Assembly: GCA_026419785.1 (NCBI GenBank)
Contig: JAODTK010005807.1
Span: 1 to 64,000, forward strand
Reading direction: 5' to 3'
Source: Sclerodactyla briareus
Taxonomy: Eukaryota; Echinodermata; Holothuroidea; Dendrochirotida; Sclerodactylidae
DNA length: 64,000 nucleotides
Shown here piece after piece: positions 1-11,832 of this stretch. The notes under the pieces are model-generated. The model made no database searches. It was not told the origin of the DNA and saw nothing but the letters and a program-made list of their open reading frames with translations. Every line of letters begins with the position of its first letter. Positions within the stretch are counted from its first letter, which is position 1. Position numbers and translations under genes: made by a program.

Positions 1-1389
1 GTAAAAACTGAAGCGTCAGTCCAAACCGGAAGTTCATAAGGACCCTTCGTCCATTACGAGGTCTAGTCATTTGAAGTTTGTGTTTGTGCAAGCATGTGTA
101 TTGTGGCAAGACGAAAATGCATCCCATCATTGCAATAATAAATGATGTCATACTTGCACAACCTGCGGACATTTTGATTTCTATTGAAATACAAATTAAT
201 TTTCACTTCGAAAAAGATGTAGTCTATGGGAGAGGGTTGCTGTAGTGGGTTGGTAGGTGAGTTCTCCCCATTTCTTGGCTTAAGGCCCAAATTGGAAGCC
301 AAAACTCCACATAGGGAACATTGCATTGAAATGAGGTTTGGACCTAGATACAGCTTTCCATTCTGCACAATATAACCTCGGTTGTATCCAGCCTGCCGTG
401 TGTCTTTAATAGGGCCATAATGAGCCACGTGGCACGGGGAGAAGAATTAATACTTCACCACTGGTGGAACAGTTTAATTGAGTGATATAATCTGGATGTT
501 CTGGCGGAGTAACGCTCCTAGCATCAGAACAGACTGCCAACCCATCAATTGGTTGACTAGTTGGAAGGCAATTGCAACATATAACAAGTTGTGGTTACAA
601 CACCATCTGTAGTTCTTGATGTAGAAGTACACAGTGACTCTCTAAAACCAACAGACACATGTGTCTATGATGTGGGTAACTTCTCTTGTTGTGTTAATTG
701 TACCTAAAGAATATGTACGGAAAGATTCCACAAATTAAAAATGAAAACTTCATTTTTAAACGATTAACATGATGTTAGGAATATGGTTAGTAGCGGAAGC
801 AACTGGTGCAACCGTGAGAAGGGGGTGTCGCAGCAATTAGGGTTGGATTAATTTGTGAAGAATATTAACCAGGCTTTGCATTGGAATGTGTGAGGTATCC
901 AGGCTTTGAATTATAGCAAACTGTTAATGGGTATTGAAGTGAGTCATTTCAAAGGTCGCGTAGTTGATGAAAATTGTGGGGCATTTTTTGCTTCCAAGTA
1001 TTGCACATTTGACTATAATATTCACAGGTTACTATTACTCATATAGTGGAATAGTAGAAACTATAGTTAAATTTGTCATCTCACCTAAACGTTCTGAAAG
1101 AGACTCTAGCTGGTGTGTGTTGTGTCACATTTCTTGTAGAAGGCTTTATCGGACGGGAGGACTGATTTTGATGGAATTAGGTCGTTTATCAGGGTTGGGT
1201 GAATCGAATCCGAAAGTCACTAATGAGTAATGTAATCGGCCTAATTCATCTAATTTATGTTCGCGTTGCGTTATCAAGAATACCAGAACGTAAGGTCTAG
1301 GGTTGGCACAAGGGACAGGATGTAAGGTTAGACAAATGATCAGAAATCAAGCATTAGATATGCTAATTGAGTGGTCTATTTGCACAATT
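1..1389. other. Non-coding stretch, no gene seen
   Basis: AT-rich sequence with only short chance reading frames. The longest, 121 codons on the minus strand at 63-428, has no family resemblance I recognise and no splice signals that stand out. No repeat structure was seen. Confidence 0.5.
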
Positions 1390-1770
1390 CATGCGGAATT
1401 TCAAAGTTTGCTGGCTTTTCATGAAACCTGGGGGCTGGTTTACCTTTAAATCCAAAAGTTCTCATCATAGATTAAGGTCACTGGAGGTCATTCAACATTT
1501 CTAATTGGATATTATGCACTTTCTTAAAAAGTCAGTATTCCATGAAATTTGTGTGAGTATGGTTCACTCGAGTCACCAAAATTGAGAACAGAGGTGTGAT
1601 GTCTATGGAGGCAATTTAGTGTGTAAGTTTGAATAAATTATGCAAAATAAATGTTGTTTGATTTTCATGAAACTTGGGGGGGATGGTTACTTCAGTCCCC
1701 CCCAAATTTTGACAAAGATTTGGGCACTGGGGGTCATTAATGTAAATTTAAATATATTTGGGGAGCCACT
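1390..1770. repeat. Diverged tandem pair, ~245-bp unit
   Basis: Two related segments lie about 245 bp apart. TTCATGAAACCTGGGGG near 1418 is matched by TTCATGAAACTTGGGGG near 1663. GGTCACTGGAGGTCATT near 1481 is matched by GGGCACTGGGGGTCATT near 1724. The second unit is truncated. This is typical of old interspersed repeats with internal duplication; no coding capacity was seen. Confidence 0.6.
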
Positions 1771-3352
1771 CTCGGCCCTTAGATATTAGGATGAGTCCTG
1801 GAAATCACATTTCACAACATTTGGTAGACATGTTCAACAATCAGTTCTAGGGAATTGAAATGGTCCACTGATTAGTGCTATTTATAGGGAGTGCACTTAG
1901 CGGCTGTTTAATTACATCCACCTCTATATGCTTTTAGATGTGCTAACTGTCAGTGCTCCTTTTGTCACTAAGTGATTGAACATTTGACCTACTTCCTATT
2001 CAAGGTTACTATACTACATTAGGGCATGTGAAAACTATAGTGTTGAACTGCCATTAGTCTCTGGATGTAAGACTAATGACCTGTGCAACCAACAGACATT
2101 GTCTGTGATTGGGGTACCTTCTTATGTTGGTTACTCTGCGGAGAACAACAGATTCTGGATAATCTGCGTCATTTGTATAGAATTGGTATTATTGAAATGT
2201 GCTCCCTCCAGTTGAAGTGCACCCTCTGACTATGTCATTCATCGCCCCATCTTCATAATACATAGCGGCATTGCCAGCAATGTTTCCTCGTCGGCCTGGT
2301 AGACATGTTTTTGATGCGTGACTCATTAATGTGACCACCACTGCTTCAGAGCAAAAAGTTAAAGCTCCATTAAGCCTTTATTGTTATGTCCTACTTTGCA
2401 CCATTGTATTTGATGATACAAAAACTACAATTGAACACAAAAATATGTTGGGAAGGATATTAGGTAAACATTTGAACAATGTGAAAGGTCTTGGGGCGGT
2501 AAAAATACAATTTTGCAACCCAGCCGACTTTCCTAAAATTCATGGACTGATAACCTCTTCCGCTAGAATAGAATGATTTAGTTGCTGTATGTTGACGAAG
2601 TCTGTAGATGAGGTATTAAATGATGGCATTCCCATTCAATTTCATTGAGGCTTATTTCCTGAATATTACAAAGGGTTGAATAGAACTTTGAAAAAGAGGG
2701 TTTCGTACTGCAAATCAGGGCAAACTAGGGAATTTGAAATGGGGGAAATGCAGTTTGACTCACTGCCCAAATTGGAGAGGAAAACAATGGGTGGGGTGGG
2801 GCCAACAGTAATTGAACAGGGGGGAGAGGGCCCCCCCCTCTTGAAGTCTTTTCGGGATAAAGGAGGATCCCAGGTGCAATCGAGTGCCATATTTGCTACT
2901 TTTACTGTTCTCAAACTTGTGTCATGGGTAATATTTTCTTCATAACTGTATGTTGTAAGAGTAGCTGTCATTTTCCCTGTAGGCCTACAAGACACTGCTG
3001 GTTCCTACTCCTAGGATGAGGGAAGGGACCTTCAACAGGGGTAACCCTTCCGCCTCCGAAGGGCAGGAAAGAGAGGTCCTGAAGGTGCTGCACTTTCAGG
3101 TAGTCGTCCCTCCAATCTCCATGACACCCCCGCTTGTTTACAACTAATTGAATATTGCCTGTTATGGCAGTCGTGATTATCTCTGTTGAATGGCCGAAAA
3201 TCAGGTATTTTCACAAGTTTTTTTTTAAAACTTATCTTTTTTGGGTGCGGATTTTCCCAAGCCTGCCAGTAATATTGATGGCCATTCCTATCTTTATTCA
3301 TAGCAAAATCAGTAAGATTTATTATAAATGAAATAGTACCAGTTTTATACTG
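1771..3352. other. Non-coding stretch, no gene seen
   Basis: No recognisable coding sequence. It contains a short G-run and C-run block near 2819-2840. Overlapping short frames on both strands at 2666-2995 look like chance openings in a GC-richer patch. Confidence 0.45.
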
Positions 3353-3545
3353 AGGTGGTTGGGCACGTTGGTAAGCGTCCGCCTTCACCCGGGAGACCGG
3401 CCGTTCGATATCCCGGTCGTGTCATACCAAAAACTTAGAAAATGGTACCTGTTGCCTCTCCCTCTCCCTCTTCCCCCCGGACGGCTCATCACAATGGATT
3501 GTAGGCAGGGATGAACGAGGGTAGGCCATTCGCAGGTAGAGTAGT
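3353..3545 (+). repeat. tRNA-derived SINE-like element
   Basis: The first ~68 bp resemble a tRNA gene. An A-box-like TTGGTAAGCGTCC lies near 3369 and a B-box-like CCGTTCGATATCCC near 3401, bounded by CCGGGAGACCGG and CCCGGTCGTG. The expected 3' acceptor stem and CCA-adjacent pairing are absent, and a non-tRNA body follows (CATACCAAAAACTT, then a CT-rich run). Such a head and body arrangement is characteristic of SINEs transcribed by RNA polymerase III. The B box has an extra base relative to consensus, so this copy is probably inactive or carries an error. The exact 3' end is uncertain. Confidence 0.65.
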
Positions 3546-5092
3546 AAAAAACTACCATATATGTATTAATGCTACATTACCACAATTGATTCTTTGTGAT
3601 ATTCCATAAAGCAATTCACTATCTGTGGCGGCTTGATCATAATGACCTTTATCACCTCCTGTGCAGTTAACCCCTCCTGGAAAATATTCCATTTCCTCCC
3701 CAAACTGTGTTTTTACATTCAACCACAACCAACCCCACTTATGGGGAATCCGCTACCTTGGGCAGCTCAGTCTTACATTTCAAAGTTGCATAGCATTGGG
3801 AAAGAATCCGATCTGGTTAGTTTTGGTAGTATCCAGTGAAGATGTCCTTTTTGGTTAGTATCCTCCATTTGTGTACAATGACAAGTAGGGGGGAACTGGG
3901 GTTCGTGCTAACGGGCAACGTATGTGCCGACTATGCGTCACCGTTTGTTACAGAGAAACCATCCATTGGTTGATGGGCTGGTAGGGCTCAAAATGAAACT
4001 TCAAGGATGGGGCGCAAGTTGAATAGAATCTACCAAAATGGCTGCAGTGTACCTTGCTTCCTTGATGAGCCTCCGCAAAAGGCACTGTCATTTCTCAGTC
4101 ATTTTGATCCCAAGGGCGTTTTCAAGAACCTCGGATTGTGGTTTACGGGAGAATAGTAGAGCGGTATTGTGTTGGCGGGAGAATAGTAGCGGCGGTTCAG
4201 TGCCCGCTTTGCTGCACAGGTCCCGGGTTTCGAATTCCAGCCTATCAGCCCGGGCGTTTTTTCCAGAAGTGGCTGTACTTGCAGTTCGACTGCTGTTCCT
4301 GTCTTAGGTTCCTGGTTCGGCTGTTGAGCAGTGGGCTTGTAATTTGGGAGGTTGTTTCGGGGGCACTTGCAATAAGGTCTCGTCGGTCCGGGCTGTGGAG
4401 CAGTCCGCGTCGAACATCTTCCGCCTCTCCGTCTGAGAAAATGGTCATGTCCTGGAGTTCACTGATCGTGGCCTTCGTATTGTGACGTAAAATTGCGGTC
4501 CTGGAGCAGGGATGGTGTCACTTCCTGCTCGATACATCTGGCCCTCTAGTCGAGAAGAGAAGGCGAGTTGTCCCCGGTGCTCATCCACGATCAAACATTC
4601 CGTAGGGTTCCCCGATGAGTCAAATTGGCTTCCTGACCCGTAGGCAATCAAATCAAATACCCTACACAACAATTTTTCTTGGGGGGTTGGGGTTTGTAAA
4701 CTTTTGGTGGTCATCCCTAGTATTGCTAGTATATTTTATGCAAGCCTAGACATCCTACCATTCTCTACTCATGCTGATGGAGTGGCCAGTTTGTGGCAGG
4801 CTTGCGACTTACAGTGTTTTGTTCTAGGCTGTTCTTCTAAAACCAACAACATGTGTTCCTGTCCAACCTGCCAATTAGAATGTACAACTGGCAAATTGAA
4901 CTGCAGGCTCTATATCCTGTAACACATATCTCAATACCTCGTTCCATCTGGTGAAAAAGAACACCACTGGGCCACCCCCACTCCAACCCTGCCATCAGTT
5001 AAAGGAGAATTAAGCTCTGAAACTTGTAAAGTGAACTGATTATTGTTAATGAGAGACCATTACGCCATGTCCTCCTCCCGAATTTCATTTAA
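3546..5092. other. Non-coding stretch with a GC-rich patch
   Basis: Between about 4000 and 4720 the sequence is GC-richer and the minus strand is unusually open, including 89 codons at 4445-4714 and 67 codons at 4245-4448. I recognise no domain, and splice signals are not clear, so I do not call a gene. An undetected exon or an old transposon fragment remains possible. Confidence 0.4.
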
Positions 5093-5612
5093 AAATGGGG
5101 GGGTGGGCGGGGCAGGTGGCCATGCCCCCCATCGGTGAAGCCTGGCCCAAACCTGTCGGGTAATTTTTCCCTCTCGTCAGGGATCCGAGTGGGTACGCTG
5201 AAATTTCCAACGCTCTGAAGGAAGGCCTATTGGGCCCCGTCTTATAAGTTTTCCAACCTTTTATAGTGAAATTCCTAAATAAAGCCTAAAATTTTCTTTG
5301 TGCTCCATATCTGTAATAATAGTCTGAGTTCCTCACTCAAGCTGATCATAAGATCAGCGTCCATCCGATCTTCCTGCAGACATACAAAAGTGGCCGATTA
5401 GATAGATATTAAATGATTTACGAATCTTCAAAATGTCCCTGCGAAGAGATCAATGTACAATTCTGTTGGGGAAGATGGTCCGATCTTGCCGTCTACCACT
5501 GTTTGCATTTGTTTTATTGGCGGGAATACCTGACCCTATTCAGCTAAGAGCGTCTGATTGAGTGGACTTACTGATGTAAACGTTGCCCCTCGCACAATGT
5601 GTATTTCATTTC
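5093..5612 (+). repeat. Dispersed repeat, copy 1 (~0.5 kb)
   Basis: Collinear with 47392-47970 in the same orientation. Shared anchors in order are CCGAGTGGGTACG, TTTTATAGTGAAA, AAATGTCCCTGC, AAGAGAT and TACCTGACCCTATTC. Copies begin with a G-rich run and end near a CACAATGTG motif. Divergence is high, with many small indels, so this is an old family. No reading frame is conserved between the copies. Confidence 0.75.
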
Positions 5613-5732
5613 TTCTTTTTTTTCATTTTCTTTGTTTTATTTTTCTTTGAAAAGATAAAGTAACAGTCGTCTGTTATATCGTGTGTGAAATCCGTGACAA
5701 TTTCTCATCTCGCACAGGGTATTAAGCTGCAC

Positions 5733-5906
5733 AGCAAACCAGTGGGTACAGCAGAGGCTACATTGTCCGATCTTGGTTTTTTATAGGCTCTGTGGCTGTG
5801 CCGACACGGTTAATGATCAGGCTCAGCCTGGCTTAGTTGAACCACAATCTAACCTATATAACTGACAGCAGAGGAGGGCTAGGTACAGGGTTGATCTGGT
5901 TGTTAT
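5733..5906 (+). repeat. Orphan satellite monomer (1.2 units)
   Basis: Matches the monomer of the array at 9072-10622: CCAGTGGGTACAGCAGAGG, CTGTGGCTGTG, AATGATCAGGCTCAGCCTGG and GGTTGATCTGGTTGTTAT appear in the right order. It lies about 3.2 kb upstream of the array and is isolated, flanked by unrelated sequence. Confidence 0.8.
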
Positions 5907-6398
5907 CAGTGTTCGTACGGATCCTAAAAACTTTGCATACAACAATTCTATGCAATATTTTTTTTGTATATATAGCACTCTGCACAATTGCATAGCAATT
6001 TATATTTTTTCTTAACATTTTTTTAATGGACGTTTGGAGAGGTATGAACACTGACTATTTATTGTGAGTAATGCGGGTACATTTGCAGTGTGCATAACGG
6101 CAGTTACCATTTAATTCCACTATATAGCATCCGCCATGTATTGGTCAGTAAGTTATTGTGTGCACGTATGCCCACCGGCCAGAGCTGGTCATGAGTTTGT
6201 GAGAGGGGTCAATGATTGGCGCCCTGAGGGGTATATAACATTTTTCCCGACGGGCTATCTATTACCTTTCTAAAATGTTAGGCGGGCTAATCGCAAAACG
6301 TGCATGCCAACTGTGTGATTAATTGCAAACATGAGATTGACTGACATGTATAGAGTCTACGCACTAGGGGTACCAGCTGTCCAAACAAGCTGAAAACT
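5907..6398. other. Non-coding stretch, no gene seen
   Basis: AT-rich, with no gene or repeat identified. Confidence 0.45.
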
Positions 6399-6502
6399 GA
6401 AGAAGAAAAAGAAGAAAGAAAAAAGAAAAGACGAAGAGAGAGAAAAACTGAGAGAAGAAAAAAGATGAAAGAGAAGAAAGAAAAAGAAAAAGAGAAGAGA
6501 AA
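6399..6502. repeat. Polypurine (GA/GAAA) tract
   Basis: About 100 bases of almost pure A and G on the plus strand with only a few pyrimidine interruptions. It produces long but meaningless Phe/Ser/Leu-rich frames on the minus strand. Confidence 0.9.
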
Positions 6503-6944
6503 CGTAACACAACATACAAAAACACTGGCCTGTATGGGCAACTGACATCAAGGCATTTGGCAGTTACTTAATCGTGCACTGGTTGACCAGGGTCCCAAAC
6601 ATTCCTCTTCATTCGGGTGCTATATTAGAGAAATAAGCCCCTTAATTATTCTCACCTCCTTTTGGCGGGCTTTCAGGTGCTACTCTGTAAGAATGCAGAC
6701 AGGTCGTAATGAACTAGGGACATCGCTGGAGGGTTTGTTAAACCGCCAAACATGTATCCTCACATTTCGATCATCCGGAGTACATGTATGTTTTGGTTTC
6801 TATCAGAAGGGATTGATAACCCCGGGAAATGTGGGGGCAGGGGGGGGGGGGTCGGTTCCAAAGGCCCATGCTACAAATATATGAAAATGTTCAAATCTGC
6901 AACCACCCCTCCCCAAAAAAAAACATTTTTGCAAACGTTCAAAA
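6503..6944. other. Non-coding, G-run and A-run rich
   Basis: Contains a G homopolymer near 6841-6850 and an A homopolymer near 6916-6924. No gene was recognised. Confidence 0.45.
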
Positions 6945-7395
6945 ATGGCCGCGCGGTAGGGTCGTTTATTGGGGCGAAAATAGAAGTTGGTCCCAATATG
7001 ATCGTCATGCTACAAAACGCACAAAAATAACGAAAAAAAAAAAACTCAGAATACGCCAAAAATCCAAAAGGCCGCCGTCAGAGCAGTTGGGCGCCGCCCA
7101 GTTTAAACCTGTTCAAAATTTTCATGTAACCATCACGTGGGCAAAGTTGGAAAAAAAAATGCCAATACTGCTGAAAAATAAGTTCGCAAGAATGAGCAAA
7201 ATGGCGCCGGGTGGGGGTGTAGGGTAGAGAAAAAAAGTTGGGTCGTCTTCTCAACACGATCGCCATGCTTCAAAACGCTCAAAATAAGCGAAAAACTCCG
7301 TTTCGCTGAAAATACAAAATGGCCCCCCATCCGAGCGGTAAGGCCAAGACGCCCACTTTTTGATCCATTCAAGATTTTCATTGACCATGGAGATC
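6945..7395 (+). repeat. Diverged tandem pair, ~250-bp unit
   Basis: Two units share an ordered set of motifs. AAAATGGCCGCGCGG corresponds to AAAATGGCGCCGGG. ATCGTCATGCTACAAAACGC corresponds to ATCGCCATGCTTCAAAACGC. AAAGGCCGCCGTC corresponds to AAATGGCCCCCCATC, and TTCAAAATTTTCATG corresponds to TTCAAGATTTTCATTG. A third AAAATGGCGCCGCC near 7482 suggests a further decayed unit. CpG-containing motifs alternate with A-rich spacers. No conserved reading frame was seen. Confidence 0.65.
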
Positions 7396-9071
7396 ATGTG
7401 TGCAAAATTTTCATATGGATGCCGACAAGGCATGGGAGTTATTGTACAAAACACTATCAGATTCAGTTCATTAAAAATTCAAAATGGCGCCGCCATAGTG
7501 GTTCCGCGACGCCCCCCATTCGGCACTATCCGGGAGATTTCGTAGGGCGAACAGTGTGCAGTTAGGTCAATGGGCATTGTTTAGAGGTTATTGCTTAACA
7601 CGAAAAATCTTCCGGCGCGGCGGACACAGTTTCAACGTTGGGGGCCATGAAGAGAAGTTTTTGAAAAAAAAAAGTCCACGTTCTTCCCCCCACCCCCCCC
7701 CCCCCCACCAGTCGCCACTTCCTCGTCGGTGATGACAACCCCAGTAGAACATCCGAGATTTTGGACTATGATGAACGTTAATGTTAAAATCATAAGATCC
7801 CCGGAGTGGGGATATATAATTACTTCCCCTTGCCACTCTGTGCCTTCAATAGTGGCACCCACCATCCCCCAACTTTGTTCAGCCCCTGTCCATCCCGATG
7901 TGCCGATCCTCTTCAAAATAATTCAGAATGTTTCTAAACTTGGCTATAACTCCCGCGTAATGTTCAACATGTCATATGTAAGCTATATCAAGCAGTACGC
8001 AAGTAGTAACCCTCGTCAGCAATTTGAACGTTACGATCGCAGATTCAGAGGCCTGAAAATTGTGTTTTATAAAACACTGTAGCATAGGAGAAAATAATAC
8101 TGTGCTCCATGGGGTGATCCTCGAATTTGTGGTCATAATTTGATTTAATTTCGTGTTAGAACGGTTGGCGTTTGAAAAACTCACATCAACCCAGACTCTT
8201 GTGACTTTTTAGGTAGGAAAATACTCAATTTGGCATGTTTGGGATGTGCAATCAGTTCATGTGCTAAGGGACTTCCAACTACAATATGACTTCTTTTCAG
8301 AACATACTGCATAGTCCCTTCGTTGCCTTGAAACATAGTGCATGCAACGATGTTGTAAGTTGTTTGTAGCGACCATGTTGTAGCTACTTGAGGCAAAGGC
8401 AACTTGACCGCGGCAACCTTTATTGCCACAGTATCACACAAGCAGACTACACAGGGATCACTGGGCATGCTGTAGCCATTATGCGTGCATTTGAGAGCGA
8501 TATCACCAAACGATCTGTTGATGACAAATCATGCTTTTCAATCAGTTATATTTGGCATGAAATCTCAATCATCTTGATGCTGGTAAATCAATGGTAACCC
8601 AGGAATTTTCATGGGCAATATGGGGGCTATCTTTTCGCCCCTAAATGGTAATCTCAAAGTGCTCTTTTATCTTTCGTAGCGTGTATTTGCCACTCATGTT
8701 TGGTCCAAGCTGCAGTACGGTATGAGTAACGACGACCAGCACATGTTTATAGATCTGGCAAATTTTTTGTTGGAATTCACGAGTCTTTTGTTATCAAACT
8801 TGGGGCAAAACACACATATTTTAGGTGTTCTTCTTCACGATATTTAGGAGCGTGAAAAAATATAAGAAATATTTTTTGCACTGGCGATCCGATGTCACTT
8901 AGGCAAACAATGCGCGCGAAGAAAATACTGGCTTGCGCGATTTGTAGCCCCAGAGTTTTGCATCGCACAAACTGCTATTCAATTTTTTTCATTCACTCTC
9001 CTCTGGCGGCATTTTGCTAATTAGTCATGTCGCATTTTGCGATGTGATACCGGAAAATTACGAACACTGGT
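7396..9071. other. Non-coding stretch, no gene seen
   Basis: Includes a C-rich run near 7686-7706. Chance frames up to 117 codons (7729-8082, plus strand) have no recognisable motif. Confidence 0.45.
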
Positions 9072-10622
9072 GTTTATGAATCTGTGGCTGTGACTGATAC
9101 AGTTATGATGATTCAGGGCTCAGCCTGGCTGTAGTTGAACTACACTACCAATATAACCGTACAGACCATTGGGTGACAGCAGAGGGCTACTACAGGGTGA
9201 TCGGTTGTTAAGATCTGTGGCTGAAAACAGGGTATAATGATCAGGCTCCGCCTGGTTGTAGTTGAACTACACTACCAATATACTGTACAGACCAGTGGGT
9301 ACAGCAGAGGGCTAGCTAAAGGTTATCTTGTTGTGTTTATAGGATCTGTGGCTGGGACGAAACCGGGTATGAATGACAACTCAGTCCCTGGGCTGATGTG
9401 AACACACTCCCAATATAACTGAAACAGAACGCAGTGGGTACAGCAGAGGGCTAGCTACATGGTGGATCTGGTTGTTATAGGATCTGTGGCTGTTACTGAT
9501 ACAGGTATGAATTATCAACTCAGCCTGGCTATGTGTTTGAACTACACCCATATAACTGTACAGACCAGGGGTACAGGCAGCGGGGCTAGCTACAGGGTTG
9601 ATCTTGTTGTTATAGGATCTGTGGCTGACTGAAACCGGGTATGAATGATCATGCGCTCCGCCTTGCTGTAGTGAACTACACTACCCAATCCTAACTGTAC
9701 AGACCAGTGGGTACAGCAGAAGGCGTAGCTACAGGGTTGTTCTGGTTGTCATAGGAGATCTGTGGCGGTGACTGATACATTAATGAAGGATCAAGCTCAG
9801 CCTGGCTTGTAGTTGAACTACACTACCAATATAAAAACCGTACAGACAGTGGGCTACAGCAGAGGGCGAGAGCTAAGGGTTGATTCTGGTTGTTATATAG
9901 GATCTGTGGATGAAACAGGGTATGAATGATCAGGCTCCGCCTGGTTGTAGTTGAACACACTACCAAATAAATGTACAGACCAGTGGGTACAGCAGAGGCG
10001 GGCTAGCTACAGGGTTTGATTCTGGTGGTATAGGATCGTGGCTGTGACTGAAACAGGGTTATGAATGATCAGGCTCAGTCTGCTGTAGTTGAACTTACAC
10101 TACCAATATAACTGTCCAGACCAGTGGGTACAGCAGAGGGCTAGTACCGGGGTTGATCTGGTGTATAGGATCTGTGGCTGTGACTGATACAGGTATGGAA
10201 TGATTCACAGCAAGCCTGGCTATGGTTGAATACACTTACCAAATAAGGTAAGACCGTGGGTACACGCAGAGGGCTAGGTACAGGGTTGATCTGGTTGTTA
10301 TAGGATCTGTGGCTGTGAATGAAACAGGGTATGAATGATCGCTCCGCCTTGGCTGTAGGAAACTACACTACCAATATAAATGTTACAGACCAGTGGGTAC
10401 AGCAGAGGGCTAGCTACAGGGTTTGTTCTGGTTGTCATAGGATCTGTGGCTGTACTGATACAGGTATGAATGATCAAGCTCAGCTGGCTATGGTTGAACT
10501 ACACCTACCATATAACTGTAAAGACCAGGGGTACAGCAGAGGGCTAGCTACAGGTTGAACTGGTTTGTTATAGGATCTGTGGCTGTGGACTGATCAGGCT
10601 CAGCCGGGCGTAGTTGGCCAAT
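9072..10622 (+). repeat. Satellite array, ~135-bp monomer, ~11.5 copies
   Basis: Twelve starts of GATCTGTGGCTG-like sequence occur near 9079, 9211, 9341, 9480, 9617, 9757, 9900, 10034, 10168, 10301, 10439 and 10574. Each is followed by a TATGAATGATCA block, CTCAGCCTGGCTGTAG or CTCCGCCTGGTTGTAG, TTGAACTACACTACC, CAGACCAGTGGGTACAGC and TTGATCTGGTTGTTATAG. Monomers fall into a GATACAGG type and a GAAACAGGG type. Variants recur with a five-monomer period of about 685 bp. Many one- or two-base indels separate copies. Not coding. Confidence 0.95.
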
Positions 10623-11832
10623 AGAACTGGACAAACCACTTTGTACAATTGGGGTTCAGATCCCATCGGGTCACGTCTACAGAGACTTAAAAAACAAAAC
10701 AAGGGTATGTACTTCTTATGATGTTGGTATGTCTGGGGGATAATTGTCATTATGACCCACAGGGGCCGGAGTGATGGGTACTACAGCGAGCCACTGACCC
10801 TCGGGCAAACATACGTGTACTAGGTCAGCACCCTTGCCAGGCCATGCAGACATTCAATCTCTGCTTGTCAAATAGTCCAATAAAAGAAGAAAAAAAGAAG
10901 GTAAAAAGAGCCACCACAAGCGTTTTTTAATCACCCCTAAAAACAAGTGTCACTAACAAAGGTTGACCTCACAGGTACACGGGTGGAGGAAAAGCAATTG
11001 GGATAAAGCACTTGTTAAAGAGTTACAACATGGAATCGGAACGCGAAACCTGGGGTATGAGCTGGAGTTCACCAGGCGCTCCACAAAGTAGTATTTTCAC
11101 CATGTTGCACTTGCACCAGAGATTTGCAAACATCACCTGGTTGTATTACACCATGCCATACCATGGCCCTACGAGGGTGAGTAGAAATTACATGTGTGAA
11201 AGTGACTTGGAAAGGCTTGTGATAGCACTGCGTGCAAGTGGAGGAAAAATAGAGACCATCGACAGTTGGGGAGAAAAATATGTCAGAGTCTACCTACCGA
11301 TTCTCAGAGAAATAGGGAATGGAGTGGCTTAGTCTGCCAAGTGCCACAGATTGGAATCACAGATCTTGGGTTTAAATCGTTGAGAAGAAACAGCTTTTCC
11401 ATTGTGTGTTTTCGGGCAGCGGATACTCCAGCCTAACCAGATAATAATTGGAGGTGTAAGGACGGCATTGTTTTGTCTTAACTTTGGAATGCGTCTGAAA
11501 ACCTGTGAACACGAAGTCAGAAGTTGGTGCAATTAGGCTGCAATTTAGTATGTAGCTTCCGTATGGGGGTACAAAAACCTGTTAATTTTGGGAAGTCAAG
11601 TTTTGGTCATTTTTGCTGTGAAACCTGCGACTCGACCCCACCAGGAAGAAAACTGGCTCATATTTGGTATTTGGGTTCCCCCATAATGAATTACATGAAC
11701 CCTAACTGTTTTGGGGTCAAGTCAACGTCATCTGAAGTCAAAAAGAACAAGTAGGAATCAGTCAAGAAGTTACAAGGCCATTTGATTTTCTGGTTCAATG
11801 AAAATATCATTTTCACAATTTCTCTTTTCCAG
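10623..11832. other. Region upstream of MTHFSD exon, probably intron
   Basis: I found no match to the N-terminal half of MTHFSD here. A 106-codon plus frame at 11012-11332 contains a donor-like AGGGTGAGTA near 11172-11181, but its protein is not recognisable and does not fit MTHFSD. The last bases (TTTCTCTTTTCCAG) are a strong splice acceptor. Confidence 0.4.
11819..11832 (+). other. Splice acceptor before MTHFSD exon
   Basis: Pyrimidine tract TTTCTCTTTTCC followed by AG at 11831-11832, immediately before sequence homologous to MTHFSD. This is the only clear host splice site tied to a recognised gene. Confidence 0.7.

Noticed and set aside
4445-4714. Open GC-rich minus frame
   Set aside because: Suggestive composition but no recognisable domain or clear splice sites; kept only as a note in the stretch description.
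6287-6551. Phe/Ser/Leu-rich minus frames resembling membrane segments
   Set aside because: They are translations of the complementary strand of the polypurine tract.
10600-10690. B-box-like GGTTCAGATCCC after the satellite
   Set aside because: No convincing A box at the right distance and no body copies seen.
11012-11332. 106-codon plus frame before MTHFSD, with a GTGAGT donor-like site
   Set aside because: Does not resemble the missing MTHFSD N-terminal half, and no good acceptor precedes it.
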